The notes under the pieces: generated by a model | The model's input: only the letters and a program-made list of their open reading frames with translations | Databases searched by the model: none | What the model was told of the DNA's origin: nothing | Part shown: positions 53,996 through 61,900 of the stretch, one piece after another | Position numbering within the stretch: position 1 is the first letter of the stretch | How the letters are laid out: every line of letters starts with the position of its first letter | DNA from: RBG-13-51-18 sp963739395 | Lineage (GTDB): Bacteria > Chloroflexota > Dehalococcoidia > Dehalococcoidales > RBG-16-60-22 | Assembly (NCBI GenBank): GCA_963739395.1 | Contig: CAVUAE010000001.1 | Span: 248,001 to 312,000 of the forward strand | Direction of reading: 5' to 3' | DNA: 64,000 bases | Position numbers and translations under genes: made by a program

Positions 53996-54864
53996 CTTCT
54001 TAACCTCGGGTCTAAGGCATCGCGTAAACCATCACCAAGGAATGTAAAAGAAAGCATAAGAATACCGATAGCAAGTGCCGGGAAGAGGATGAGGTGGGGA
54101 GCAGCAAAGATAACATTATAGCCATCGCGAATCATGGCGCCCCAGCTAGGCGTTGGGGGTTGAACGCCGATACCGATGTAAGATAATGCTGCTTCGGTAA
54201 AGATGGCGCGTGGGATATTAAAGGTTACGGTGACAATCACCGGTCCGAGTGAGTTGGGCAACAAATGGCGGGTGGTAATATAGCTGCCCGAACCTCCAAA
54301 AACCCGTGCCGCGGTAATGAAGTCTCTCTGTTTCAATGATAATATTTGACCGCGTACGAGACGCGCCACGCCTACCCAGTTAACGAGACCGATGGCCAGG
54401 AATATCATATAAATACTCCCGCCGAGAATAGCGCGAAGTAATATTATAAGCAGCAGGTCAGGGAAAGCATAAATTACGTCGACGAAACGCATAATTAGGT
54501 TATCTGCCATACCACCGGCTGCCCCGGAAAAAGCCCCAATGGTCAAGCCGATAGATAAGACGATTATCTGGGTAAAAATACCTACCGCCAATGATGTCCT
54601 GGCGCCGTAAATCAAACGTGTTAGAACATCTCTGCCCAGCTCATCGGTTCCTAGGAGGTGTTCACTTGATGGTCCCTGAAGGATGGCGTTCAGGTCTTGT
54701 GAAGCAAAGTCATATCTACTAAAAAAGGGATAGATAATAGCGGTCAGGGTTATCAGCAGAATAAGAACACCGCCAGTTACCGCCAGGCGATTACGCCTTA
54801 GGCGTATCCAGGCATCGCCCCAAAGGGTATGATGACGTCTAACCGATTCAGCAGCTGTAGTCAC
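53992..54864 (-). CDS. oppC: Oligopeptide ABC transporter permease (OppC type)
   Basis: The 290-residue protein has the OppC N-terminal extension (WIRLRRNRLAVTGGVLIL), HLLGTDELGRDVLTRLIYGAR (the hallmark entry to the permease core), six transmembrane helices and the EAA loop EAALSYIGIGVQPPTPSWG. It forms the translocation pore with OppB. Confidence 0.95.
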   Translation of the reverse strand: MTTAAESVRRHHTLWGDAWIRLRRNRLAVTGGVLILLITLTAIIYPFFSRYDFASQDLNAILQGPSSEHLLGTDELGRDVLTRLIYGARTSLAVGIFTQIIVLSIGLTIGAFSGAAGGMADNLIMRFVDVIYAFPDLLLIILLRAILGGSIYMIFLAIGLVNWVGVARLVRGQILSLKQRDFITAARVFGGSGSYITTRHLLPNSLGPVIVTVTFNIPRAIFTEAALSYIGIGVQPPTPSWGAMIRDGYNVIFAAPHLILFPALAIGILMLSFTFLGDGLRDALDPRLRR

Positions 54865-54873
54865 TTTTGATCC

Positions 54874-55791
54874 TTAATCATAGCGTATCCGCGGGTCAAT
54901 AACTGCATATAATAAATCAACGACGAGGTTGATACCGGCTATCACGAATCCATAGAAAAGAACGCTGCCCATTATCAATCCATAATCCCGGGCAAAAACG
55001 CCGTTCACGAACATGCGTCCGATACCCGGTATCGAGAAAAGGTTTTCTATAATGAATGAACCAGAAATGAGAAAAGCTAGCTCCGGTCCCGCCATGGTGA
55101 TTACGGGAATCAGGGCGTTACGAAGGATATGGCGGACGAGGATAACACGTTGTTTAATTCCCATAGCTTGAACGGTACGGATATAATCCTGTCGCATTAC
55201 TTCCAGCGTGCTGGCGCGAGTAATACGTGCGATGAAAGCCGCCGGTAATGTAGCCAGCGCAAAAGCCGGCATGATTAGCTGTTTTATGTTGCCCCATCCT
55301 CCGGTTGGGAGCCAGTGTAATGCAACGGAGAAAATGATAATGAGTAATATCCCCAGCACAAAACCCGGAATACTAGCGAAAATGGTAGAAAAAATGACAG
55401 ACAAATAATCAATAACGGAGTTTTGCTTTAAGGCCGCTGCCATCCCGAAAGGAATACCAATAATTATAGCTAAAATAAAGGCGATAATACCTAATGTCGC
55501 CGTCTTAGGTAATCCCTGTAATATGATGTCGGTAACGTTGCGGTCTTGAAAAGAATAAGAAACTCCCAAGTCGCCGTGGAGTAGATTCCAGAGGAAATCG
55601 CCGAACTGTACAATAAACGGCTTATCGAGTCCGTATTTCTTGTTAAGAGCATCCACTACTTGTGGGGCAAGCGTTTTTTCTTTATCCCAGGGTCCTCCCG
55701 GGACGAGATGCATCAGAGAAAAGGTGATAAAACTAACAACGAGCAACACGATGAGCAGCCAGAATATACGTTTGATGATGTATCTAGTCAT
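54874..55791 (-). CDS. oppB: Oligopeptide ABC transporter permease (OppB type)
   Basis: The 305-residue protein starts with the characteristic MTRYIIKRIFWLLIVLLVVS helix, then has LMHLVPGGPW, KKYGLDKPFIVQF, DYIRTVQAMGIKQRVILVRH and FSIPGIGRMFVNGVFARDY. It has six transmembrane helices and normal family length. It is separated from oppA by an 87-nt gap with a strong hairpin. Confidence 0.95.
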   Translation of the reverse strand: MTRYIIKRIFWLLIVLLVVSFITFSLMHLVPGGPWDKEKTLAPQVVDALNKKYGLDKPFIVQFGDFLWNLLHGDLGVSYSFQDRNVTDIILQGLPKTATLGIIAFILAIIIGIPFGMAAALKQNSVIDYLSVIFSTIFASIPGFVLGILLIIIFSVALHWLPTGGWGNIKQLIMPAFALATLPAAFIARITRASTLEVMRQDYIRTVQAMGIKQRVILVRHILRNALIPVITMAGPELAFLISGSFIIENLFSIPGIGRMFVNGVFARDYGLIMGSVLFYGFVIAGINLVVDLLYAVIDPRIRYD

Positions 55792-55804
55792 TTAGTTTTA
55801 ATAT

Positions 55805-55847
55805 AAGGAGAATCAGGGGAGTATCAATGTTTCCCCTGATTCTCCTT
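55805..55847 (-). terminator. Hairpin between oppA and oppB (attenuating terminator or mRNA stabiliser)
   Basis: A 16-bp perfect stem (AAGGAGAATCAGGGGA pairs with its complement) with an 11-nt loop. No long T tract follows on the minus strand, so it likely causes partial termination or protects the oppA mRNA 3' end, raising binding protein over transporter. Confidence 0.7.
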
Positions 55848-55878
55848 CTTTTCTAGTTTAACAGTAACGTGTCAGGTA

Positions 55879-57528
55879 TTAGTTTTGAATATAAACATTG
55901 GCGAAGAACATATCACCTGCTACGTCTCCGTCCATACCTGTGTACTTCAAACCTTTCACCTTCGGTTTGACAAGAACGAAACGTTCACGATAGAACATGA
56001 ACAGAACCGGAGCGTCATCCACGACTAGCTTTTGAGCTTGGGCATAAAGATCGAGGCGTTTGGTATTGTCAAGCTCAACAGCAGCCTTAGTCATAAGGTC
56101 ATCGAACGCTGCGCTGCTGTAGTTAGTATGGTTGTTACCAGCGTCAGTGCCGAATAGCTGTGGTAGCCAGTTATCCGGGTCAGGATAATCAGCGCCCCAG
56201 CCGTACCACGCCCAGGTATATTGTTCAGCGTTGACTGCCTGGGTGAAGGCTTTCCGTTCCATGGGCTCTATCACTACGGAGATATCCAGGTTGACTTTAC
56301 ACTGGTTCTGGATGAATTGGGCTATGGTCGGGTTGATGCCAGTATCGGCATATTGGAGGTGTAACTCCGGTACCTTACTCCCATCGGAATAGCCGGCGAG
56401 CGTCAGGAATTCTTTGGCTTTCGTGACGTTGAAGTGATAATCGGCGCCGAGGTTTGCATCGTAGCCAGGCATGCCTGGCGGTATCCAGCTGTAAGCAGCT
56501 TTACCAACGCCGCCGCGTACGTTATCGATAAATGCATCGCGGTCAATAGCGGCGTTGAGCGCCTTACGCAGATTCTTATTGTCAAACGGGGCAACAGAGA
56601 CGTTGAATTGGAACGCGAAGGTGGTCAGTTCTGCAAAACGTAGAATTTGGGGACTAAGCACTGAATCAGCCATGACAGTTTTTTCGGTGCCGGCAGGGAC
56701 TCCTGCGATATCAACTTCATCATTCTGATAAGCAGCGAATAGTGCATTGGCATCCGTTGTCATGTTGAGAACTAATTTATCTAGTTTGGCTTTTTCACCC
56801 CAGTAGTTGGGATTTTTCACTAAGGTGATATGGTCGGAATGTACCCATTCCGTCATCAGGAAAGCACCATTGCCGATATAGTGCGGTGGCTCTGTCCACT
56901 TATCGCCATACTGGGTGATGATATCTTCTCTAACGGGGTATACCGGCCAGAGGGCCGTCAATTGCAGGAAGGTAGGTTGAGGGTTAATCAGTTTGATTTC
57001 GAGGGTAGTGTCATTGAGAGCTTTAACGGCAATAGCATTCTTGAGTGATGTTTTTGCCGTATCATCTTGGTCGGCAGATGAATAATATGCTTCGCCACCG
57101 ACGATGTTAAAGTAGAAAGAAGCATACTCTGCCGCGTTGACGGGGTCGAATAAGCGTTTTATGCTAAATTCATAGTCTTTGGCAGTGACCTTTTTACCGT
57201 CACTCCAGGTAACCTTATCGTTGAGTTTGAAGGTGTAGGTCTTGCCATCGGCGGATATACCACCGTTACCGACAGTCGGTATTTCCGTAGCGCCGATAGC
57301 TCGTAAGGTCAAATCCTGGTTGAAGCCAAGCAGACCTTCGAAAACCTGCATGATTACGCTGCGCTCGGTAGACCATGAAGCGCGGTTGGGGTCGATCTGG
57401 GACGGTTCACCAGCGATGTTAACGGTCAAAACCTGGGGGCCGCTGGGGGCAGAAGTACAGGCAGGCAAGATAAGAAGACCGGAGATAATCACGAGAGAAA
57501 AGAAGATAGTTAAGACTTTCTTTATCAT
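55879..57528 (-). CDS. oppA: Oligopeptide-binding lipoprotein (OppA / SBP family 5)
   Basis: I start at the ATG at 57526-57528 (MIKKVLTIFF), preceded by AGGAGG with ideal spacing; the frame is open eight codons further. It has a lipoprotein signal with Cys at about 24 (LILPACTS). The roughly 549-residue protein has family-5 landmarks: PSQIDPNRASWS, YTFKLNDKVTWSDGKKVTAKDYEFS (SBP_bac_5 signature), HYIGNGAFLMTEW, NKNLRKALNAAIDRDAF and WYGWGADYPDPDNWLPQLF. It captures peptides outside the membrane for OppBCDF. Confidence 0.96.
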   Translation of the reverse strand: MIKKVLTIFFSLVIISGLLILPACTSAPSGPQVLTVNIAGEPSQIDPNRASWSTERSVIMQVFEGLLGFNQDLTLRAIGATEIPTVGNGGISADGKTYTFKLNDKVTWSDGKKVTAKDYEFSIKRLFDPVNAAEYASFYFNIVGGEAYYSSADQDDTAKTSLKNAIAVKALNDTTLEIKLINPQPTFLQLTALWPVYPVREDIITQYGDKWTEPPHYIGNGAFLMTEWVHSDHITLVKNPNYWGEKAKLDKLVLNMTTDANALFAAYQNDEVDIAGVPAGTEKTVMADSVLSPQILRFAELTTFAFQFNVSVAPFDNKNLRKALNAAIDRDAFIDNVRGGVGKAAYSWIPPGMPGYDANLGADYHFNVTKAKEFLTLAGYSDGSKVPELHLQYADTGINPTIAQFIQNQCKVNLDISVVIEPMERKAFTQAVNAEQYTWAWYGWGADYPDPDNWLPQLFGTDAGNNHTNYSSAAFDDLMTKAAVELDNTKRLDLYAQAQKLVVDDAPVLFMFYRERFVLVKPKVKGLKYTGMDGDVAGDMFFANVYIQN

Positions 57529-57862
57529 TATTCCTCCTTTTTTATTATCCAAGTGGACCTTGGTTTATAACATTTTATTATGTAAAGGAAAAAACAATAT
57601 ATAAAAAAGGTAGTTTTAATCCACCTTTGTAACAGAGAAGTTGATATTTCTACTATTCATTCTAACGATTTCGGACAAAATTTACAAAAATTCAATATAT
57701 TCTAGACATTATAATGAATATATTGTTTTTATTTAGCAATGTCAAGTTGAATTAGGGAATTTATGTAAATTATTTTTTCCTCCCTAACCACCTGATTATT
57801 TTAGCTATTCTTTGTTGGCTGGTAGCCATGAATATTCGTCTGTTTCAATTAATTGCTGTATA
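57529..57862 (-). other. Upstream region of the opp operon
   Basis: About 330 bp between cupin and oppA genes, very AT-rich, with the opp promoter at 57717-57745 and a leader of about 180 nt. No ORF or RNA gene is recognised in it. Confidence 0.5.
57717..57745 (-). promoter_or_regulatory. Promoter of the opp operon
   Basis: On the minus strand a perfect -35 TTGACA (57740-57745), a 17-bp spacer and -10 TATATT (57717-57722). Confidence 0.7.
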
Positions 57863-58759
57863 CTACATACTCTTGAACGGCTTGTCCCCGCCTAGCCAGG
57901 TAGTATCGTGCTCATGGGCAAGGCAAATGGCCGTGAAACTATATGGTTTTTCTACCTTACGCGTGATTAGTGGACAATGAACCAGTCCCTTTGGGGCAAT
58001 AACTACGGTAGGTTTATCGAAGACGTGCACTTCTTGCTCCTCGCCAAACCGGAATTCAATCTCCGCCCCTAAATAATCTGGATTATCCGGGTCTAACCCC
58101 ACAAAAACTAGCGCTTCATCATTAGGATGGACGTGCGGGTCATGCTCATGCCAAAGACCGATTCCCGTATGAAAAGCCCAGGTGAAATTTAAATTGAAGC
58201 CTGGTGTATCCTTGCCGCTCCAATGTCCCATAAAGTCGGCATTACCGCCTTTGGTACGCTTAATATCACGCAGCTCCATTCTTTTAATCATATCGCCGCA
58301 TTTGTTCATGAGGACAAAAGCCTTTTTACTTTCCTTAAGCTCGGTGGTCTTGTATTTAGCGTCACAGGAAATCGCCAGAAAGCCGAAAGGTTTATCAACT
58401 TTCTTAGTAGCCATTGGCAAGTGCGGCACGCCAGCCGGTATTACGACTATCGATGGCGCGGTAATTATATGTTCTTCAGCCTCTTCACCTAGGTCCAGTC
58501 TCAACTCGGCTTGCATAGTATTGGGATTATCATAATCGAGTCCTGTAAACATAAAAACTTCGCCGTAAGGATGAACGTGACCAAATTCTCCTCCAACTCC
58601 CCACTTCCCTTTATTACGGTGATAGCCCCAGACAAAGCTTACGTTCAGCCCTTCAAGGTCAGCACCCTGGCACATGGTAATGTATTCCGCCTTGCCGGTG
58701 CCAGGCAGCTTACGATATTTCAACGGTTTAATTAAGTAGTCATATTTTGTTTTTGCCAT
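57863..58759 (-). CDS. Bicupin protein (three-paralogue cluster, member 3)
   Basis: The 298-residue protein contains two cupin domains of the same subfamily. Domain 1 has HVHPYGEVFMFTGLDYDNP and PAGVPHLP; domain 2 has HVHPNDEALVFVGLDPDNP and PKGLVHCP. Each keeps the His-X-His...Glu...His set that binds a metal. Between strands each carries the unusual GLDxDNPxxxxAE insertion shared by all three neighbours. The N-terminus (KTKYDYLIKPLKYRK) matches that of the next paralogue. Function is unknown; metal-dependent isomerase, dioxygenase or storage roles are possible. Confidence 0.8.
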   Translation of the reverse strand: MAKTKYDYLIKPLKYRKLPGTGKAEYITMCQGADLEGLNVSFVWGYHRNKGKWGVGGEFGHVHPYGEVFMFTGLDYDNPNTMQAELRLDLGEEAEEHIITAPSIVVIPAGVPHLPMATKKVDKPFGFLAISCDAKYKTTELKESKKAFVLMNKCGDMIKRMELRDIKRTKGGNADFMGHWSGKDTPGFNLNFTWAFHTGIGLWHEHDPHVHPNDEALVFVGLDPDNPDYLGAEIEFRFGEEQEVHVFDKPTVVIAPKGLVHCPLITRKVEKPYSFTAICLAHEHDTTWLGGDKPFKSM

Positions 58760-58778
58760 GTCTCTTTCTCCTTCTAAA

Positions 58779-59684
58779 TCAATCTATATACCCGTCCTTG
58801 CCTTTGCCGGTATGCCCCCAGGGACGCACTACGGCGAAAATCCAGGGTCTATCCTGCCTGGTAACGATAACGGGACAATGCGCCTGCCCAGCCGGCTGGA
58901 TGGCTACTGTGGGCTTGGTAATAACATGCTTTTCCATTTCCTTGCCCATATAGCACTCCACTTCCGCTGGCAGCACGCTTAAATCATCGGGGTCGGCACC
59001 CATGAAAAGCAGAAATTCGGTATAGGGGTGGACGTGGGGCTTATCCGGTACCGGCCCGAACCGGTATGGCGCCTTATTCATGCTTTCATAGGACATGTGG
59101 AACTCAAAGTCCTTGCCGTGGATATCGGTAATCGCGCCTTCGTGAGTATCTGGGTTGAGGGGACCATAATGCCAGGGTCCATTACGCGTGAAAGCCAGCG
59201 GCTGGACGTTTTCATGGTATATTGAACGCATAAAACCAGCTTGCTTGCCCGGCTTATCGCCTAATGCAACACTTTTCCCCGTCAACTCCGGTGACTTAGA
59301 AACCACCATATAAATAAATCTATCATCTATTCTTAATATGTTTGCCGGACCGTGCGGCAAGCCTTTGGGAAAAGCTACAGCAGTGGCGGTAGTTATCATG
59401 TGTGTTTCTTTTTCCTGACCGATAGGAAATTCTACTTCCGCCCCTAGATAGCCCATATCATATGTATCCAGTCCCATAAAGATGACCACCTGGTCATAAT
59501 CATGCATTTCTGCCGGAGCTTTTGACCCTCCCATTTTACCCGCTGACCAGACGGCGCCATATTTTATATTCACGTCGAAGCCGAGGAACTTGCCGTTCAT
59601 CTCAGTACCCTGCCGCAATCCGCCCATGCCATAATCTTTAAACGATAATTCTTTAATCAAGTGTCCGTATTTAGTTTTAACCAT
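58779..59684 (-). CDS. Bicupin protein (member 2; first metal site degenerate)
   Basis: The 301-residue protein starts VKTKYGHLIKELSFKDYG, like its neighbour. The second cupin domain keeps HVHPYTEFLLFMGADPDD and PAGQAHCP. In the first domain the matching segment reads AEMHDYDQVVIFMGLD: the first His and the Glu of the metal set are lost, so this half is probably structural or binds ligand without metal. It lies 19 nt from the downstream paralogue and 35 nt from the upstream one. Confidence 0.8.
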   Translation of the reverse strand: MVKTKYGHLIKELSFKDYGMGGLRQGTEMNGKFLGFDVNIKYGAVWSAGKMGGSKAPAEMHDYDQVVIFMGLDTYDMGYLGAEVEFPIGQEKETHMITTATAVAFPKGLPHGPANILRIDDRFIYMVVSKSPELTGKSVALGDKPGKQAGFMRSIYHENVQPLAFTRNGPWHYGPLNPDTHEGAITDIHGKDFEFHMSYESMNKAPYRFGPVPDKPHVHPYTEFLLFMGADPDDLSVLPAEVECYMGKEMEKHVITKPTVAIQPAGQAHCPVIVTRQDRPWIFAVVRPWGHTGKGKDGYID

Positions 59685-59719
59685 TTCTTAAGTTCTCCTT
59701 ACCGTTTGTAGGTTAGTTA

Positions 59720-60268
59720 TTAATGACCTCGTCCTTCGAATTTCCAACCCTCCGGTTTTATCATATTGGGATAACCTATGCTCATAGCGTCGTCATGCCA
59801 GAAATTCCAGTCCAGTTGCGCCCGGTGTTCTTTAGTTAATAATTGAGGATAAAATTTTTCTGTATGTCTTAGTCCCTGGTTAATTTCAATAAAAATCCAA
59901 GGTCGTTTAGTCTTAAGCGGGTTCCATGGAGCGTGAATAAAATTCGGGGGAATAAAAACGACGGTTGTTTTGGTGATAATATGTCTCTCCATCTCGGGTC
60001 CCATACATAATTCCACCTCCCCTCCCAGGTCATCAGGGTCGTCCGGGTTAGTACCGATATGAATCAGCAGTTCGGCTTCACTATGGATATGCGCTGGATG
60101 CCCTATCGTCATGTGGGGTTTATCATGCGGCAGCACCCAGTGGATAAAATAAAAATTACTACCCTCAATGGTCTTGGTATCCATACGCTGAATAATGGGT
60201 CCCATAACAAAATCAAACTTCTTCCAGGGACTATCGGTTAAAAAGTACTTATCATACTTACCAGCCAT
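59720..60268 (-). CDS. Single-cupin protein (member 1)
   Basis: I start at the ATG at 60266-60268 (MAGKYDKYFL), preceded by GGGAGGG and lying 44 nt inside the predicted transcript; the frame opens 11 codons earlier at a GTG that would be almost at the transcription start. The 182-residue protein has one cupin domain with HIHSEAELLIHIGTNPDDPDDLGGEVE and IPPNFIHAPW, the full metal-binding set. It is the first gene of the cupin operon, divergent from a CaiB/BaiF CoA-transferase gene. Confidence 0.8.
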   Translation of the reverse strand: MAGKYDKYFLTDSPWKKFDFVMGPIIQRMDTKTIEGSNFYFIHWVLPHDKPHMTIGHPAHIHSEAELLIHIGTNPDDPDDLGGEVELCMGPEMERHIITKTTVVFIPPNFIHAPWNPLKTKRPWIFIEINQGLRHTEKFYPQLLTKEHRAQLDWNFWHDDAMSIGYPNMIKPEGWKFEGRGH

Positions 60269-60318
60269 TTGAAAAGCCCTCCCATATATTCTAGATTTCA
60301 CATCGTATTGCTCAATAT

Positions 60319-60346
60319 ACTATAATCCACACCTAGTTAGTGTCAA
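60319..60346 (-). promoter_or_regulatory. Promoter of the cupin operon
   Basis: On the minus strand a perfect -35 TTGACA (60341-60346), a 16-bp spacer and -10 TATAGT (60319-60324). Confidence 0.65.
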
Positions 60347-60375
60347 ACTAATGCTTTCATGAATATTAAACAATT

Positions 60376-60404
60376 TTTACATTATAGACGATTTATGCTA
60401 ATAT
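60376..60404 (+). promoter_or_regulatory. Promoter of the CoA-transferase gene
   Basis: -35 TTTACA (60376-60381), a 17-bp spacer and -10 TAATAT (60399-60404), divergent from the cupin promoter. Confidence 0.55.
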
Positions 60405-60505
60405 AACCTACAAAACAAAAAATATAAGTGTTATAATTAGTCAAAATAAAAAGGTGACCCCCGCCGCTATCACAAGAGCTGCGCATATTTCTTGAGGAGG
60501 TAATC

Positions 60506-61699
60506 ATGGCCAGCATTCTAGAAGGCATCAAGGTACTTGATTTCACCCAGGTATATTCCGGTCCATTTTGCACCCTACTTTTAAAAGATCTTGGTGCCGA
60601 TGTCATCAAGGTAGAAAGACCAGAGGGAGGGGATTTAATCAGATACGACATTCCCCATACCGAAGGAGGCGAGGGGGGACCGTTTATTATCTTAAACCGT
60701 GGTAAGAAAAGCCTCACCGTAGATTTAAAGACGGAAAAAGGTCGCGATATTTGTAAGAAGCTGATTAAAAAAGTAGATGTTCTCGTAGAAAATTTTAGTC
60801 CGGGGACAATGGATAAACTGGGACTTGACAGTAAGGAAATGTGCAAGCTGAATCCTAAACTAATTTATGCTTCTATTTCTGCTTATGGTCAGACGGGTCC
60901 ACGCCGTGATTATCCCGGATTCGACCCCGTAGCCCAGGCTATGGGTGGTATGATCGCCGTCACTGGCTTCCCCGATAATCCCACCCGCTGTGGCGTTTCT
61001 ATCGCTGACTTTTCTTCCGGCTTCTTTACGACGCTGGCTATCGTCTCGGCTTTATACCACCGGCAAAAGACAGGCGAGGGACAAGTTATCGATATAAGCA
61101 TGCAGGACTCTATCTGGCAACTGACCTCGATTGAGTTTGCACCTTATTATTGGCTGAATAACGTTATCCCGCCGCGACTAGGCAATCAGCATGCCGCCAT
61201 GATTCCTTGTAATCTCTATACTACTAAAGACGGAGACAGGGTTTATATTAGCGCTGGTGTCCTGGCGCAGGTACATCGACTCTATACCGCTATGGGAAGG
61301 AAAGACCTTATTGATACACCTTTAGGCGCTAATCAGAACGAGCGCTTCCAGCACCGCCAAGAAATCGATGATCTGGTAGCCACCTGGGCAAAAACCAAAA
61401 CAACCCAGGAAATCCAGGATATTCTGAAGAAAGTTGACGTGCCATGTACCAGGCTGCCGTCTTTCGATGAGGTCTGTAAAGACCCTCAACTGTTAAGCCG
61501 TAAAATGATTATCGAAGTTAATCAACCTGTCTCCGGTAAGGTCAAAGTTCCCGGTTCTTTATTCAAGCTCTCTAAGACACCGGGTAAAATAGACTATCCT
61601 GCGCCGTTCCTCGGGGAAAATAATTACGAAGTGCTTAATGAGATGTTGGGATATACAGAGAAAGAAATCAACAAACTTGATGACGAAGGGATTATTTAA
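60506..61699 (+). CDS. CaiB/BaiF-type family III CoA-transferase
   Basis: The 397-residue protein begins ILEGIKVLDFTQVYSGPFC, then LGADVIKVERPEGGD, KSLTVDLKTEKGRDI, LIYASISAYGQTGPRRDYPGFD, and GVSIADFSSGFF with the catalytic Asp that forms the CoA anhydride. Length matches formyl-CoA and succinyl-CoA:acid transferases. It exchanges CoA between an acyl-CoA and a carboxylic acid; the acid is unknown. A strong GAGGAGG ribosome binding site precedes the ATG. Its divergent arrangement with the cupin operon hints at a shared catabolic context. Confidence 0.94.
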   Translation: MASILEGIKVLDFTQVYSGPFCTLLLKDLGADVIKVERPEGGDLIRYDIPHTEGGEGGPFIILNRGKKSLTVDLKTEKGRDICKKLIKKVDVLVENFSPGTMDKLGLDSKEMCKLNPKLIYASISAYGQTGPRRDYPGFDPVAQAMGGMIAVTGFPDNPTRCGVSIADFSSGFFTTLAIVSALYHRQKTGEGQVIDISMQDSIWQLTSIEFAPYYWLNNVIPPRLGNQHAAMIPCNLYTTKDGDRVYISAGVLAQVHRLYTAMGRKDLIDTPLGANQNERFQHRQEIDDLVATWAKTKTTQEIQDILKKVDVPCTRLPSFDEVCKDPQLLSRKMIIEVNQPVSGKVKVPGSLFKLSKTPGKIDYPAPFLGENNYEVLNEMLGYTEKEINKLDDEGII

Positions 61700-61734
61700 C
61701 GATTTAGCTATCTGGTACTTTATGTAAAGTTACA

Positions 61735-61884
61735 CTATTTCTTACTTAGGTATTTATCTGGGTTTTTATCAAAGGCTTTTTTACATCCCACGGCACAGAA
61801 GTAATACTTTACCCCTTTATACATTGAGGTCGCCGGCGGGTTTTTCTCGTCAACTTTCATCTTACAGACCAGGTCAATTGCCAT
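61735..61884 (-). CDS. YHS-domain metal-binding mini-protein (49 aa)
   Basis: A short frame reads MAIDLVCKMKVDEK, then MYKGVKYYFCAVGCKKAFDK and ends KYLSKK. This is a YHS/TRASH-type domain with Cys7, Cys30 and Cys34, found alone or fused to copper P-type ATPases and thought to bind Cu or a related metal. GGGGGAGG lies 8 nt before the ATG. It starts 17 nt after the ATPase stop codon, so the two are co-transcribed and it may hand metal to the pump. Confidence 0.88.
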   Translation of the reverse strand: MAIDLVCKMKVDEKNPPATSMYKGVKYYFCAVGCKKAFDKNPDKYLSKK

Positions 61885-61900
61885 ATAATACCTCCCCCAC

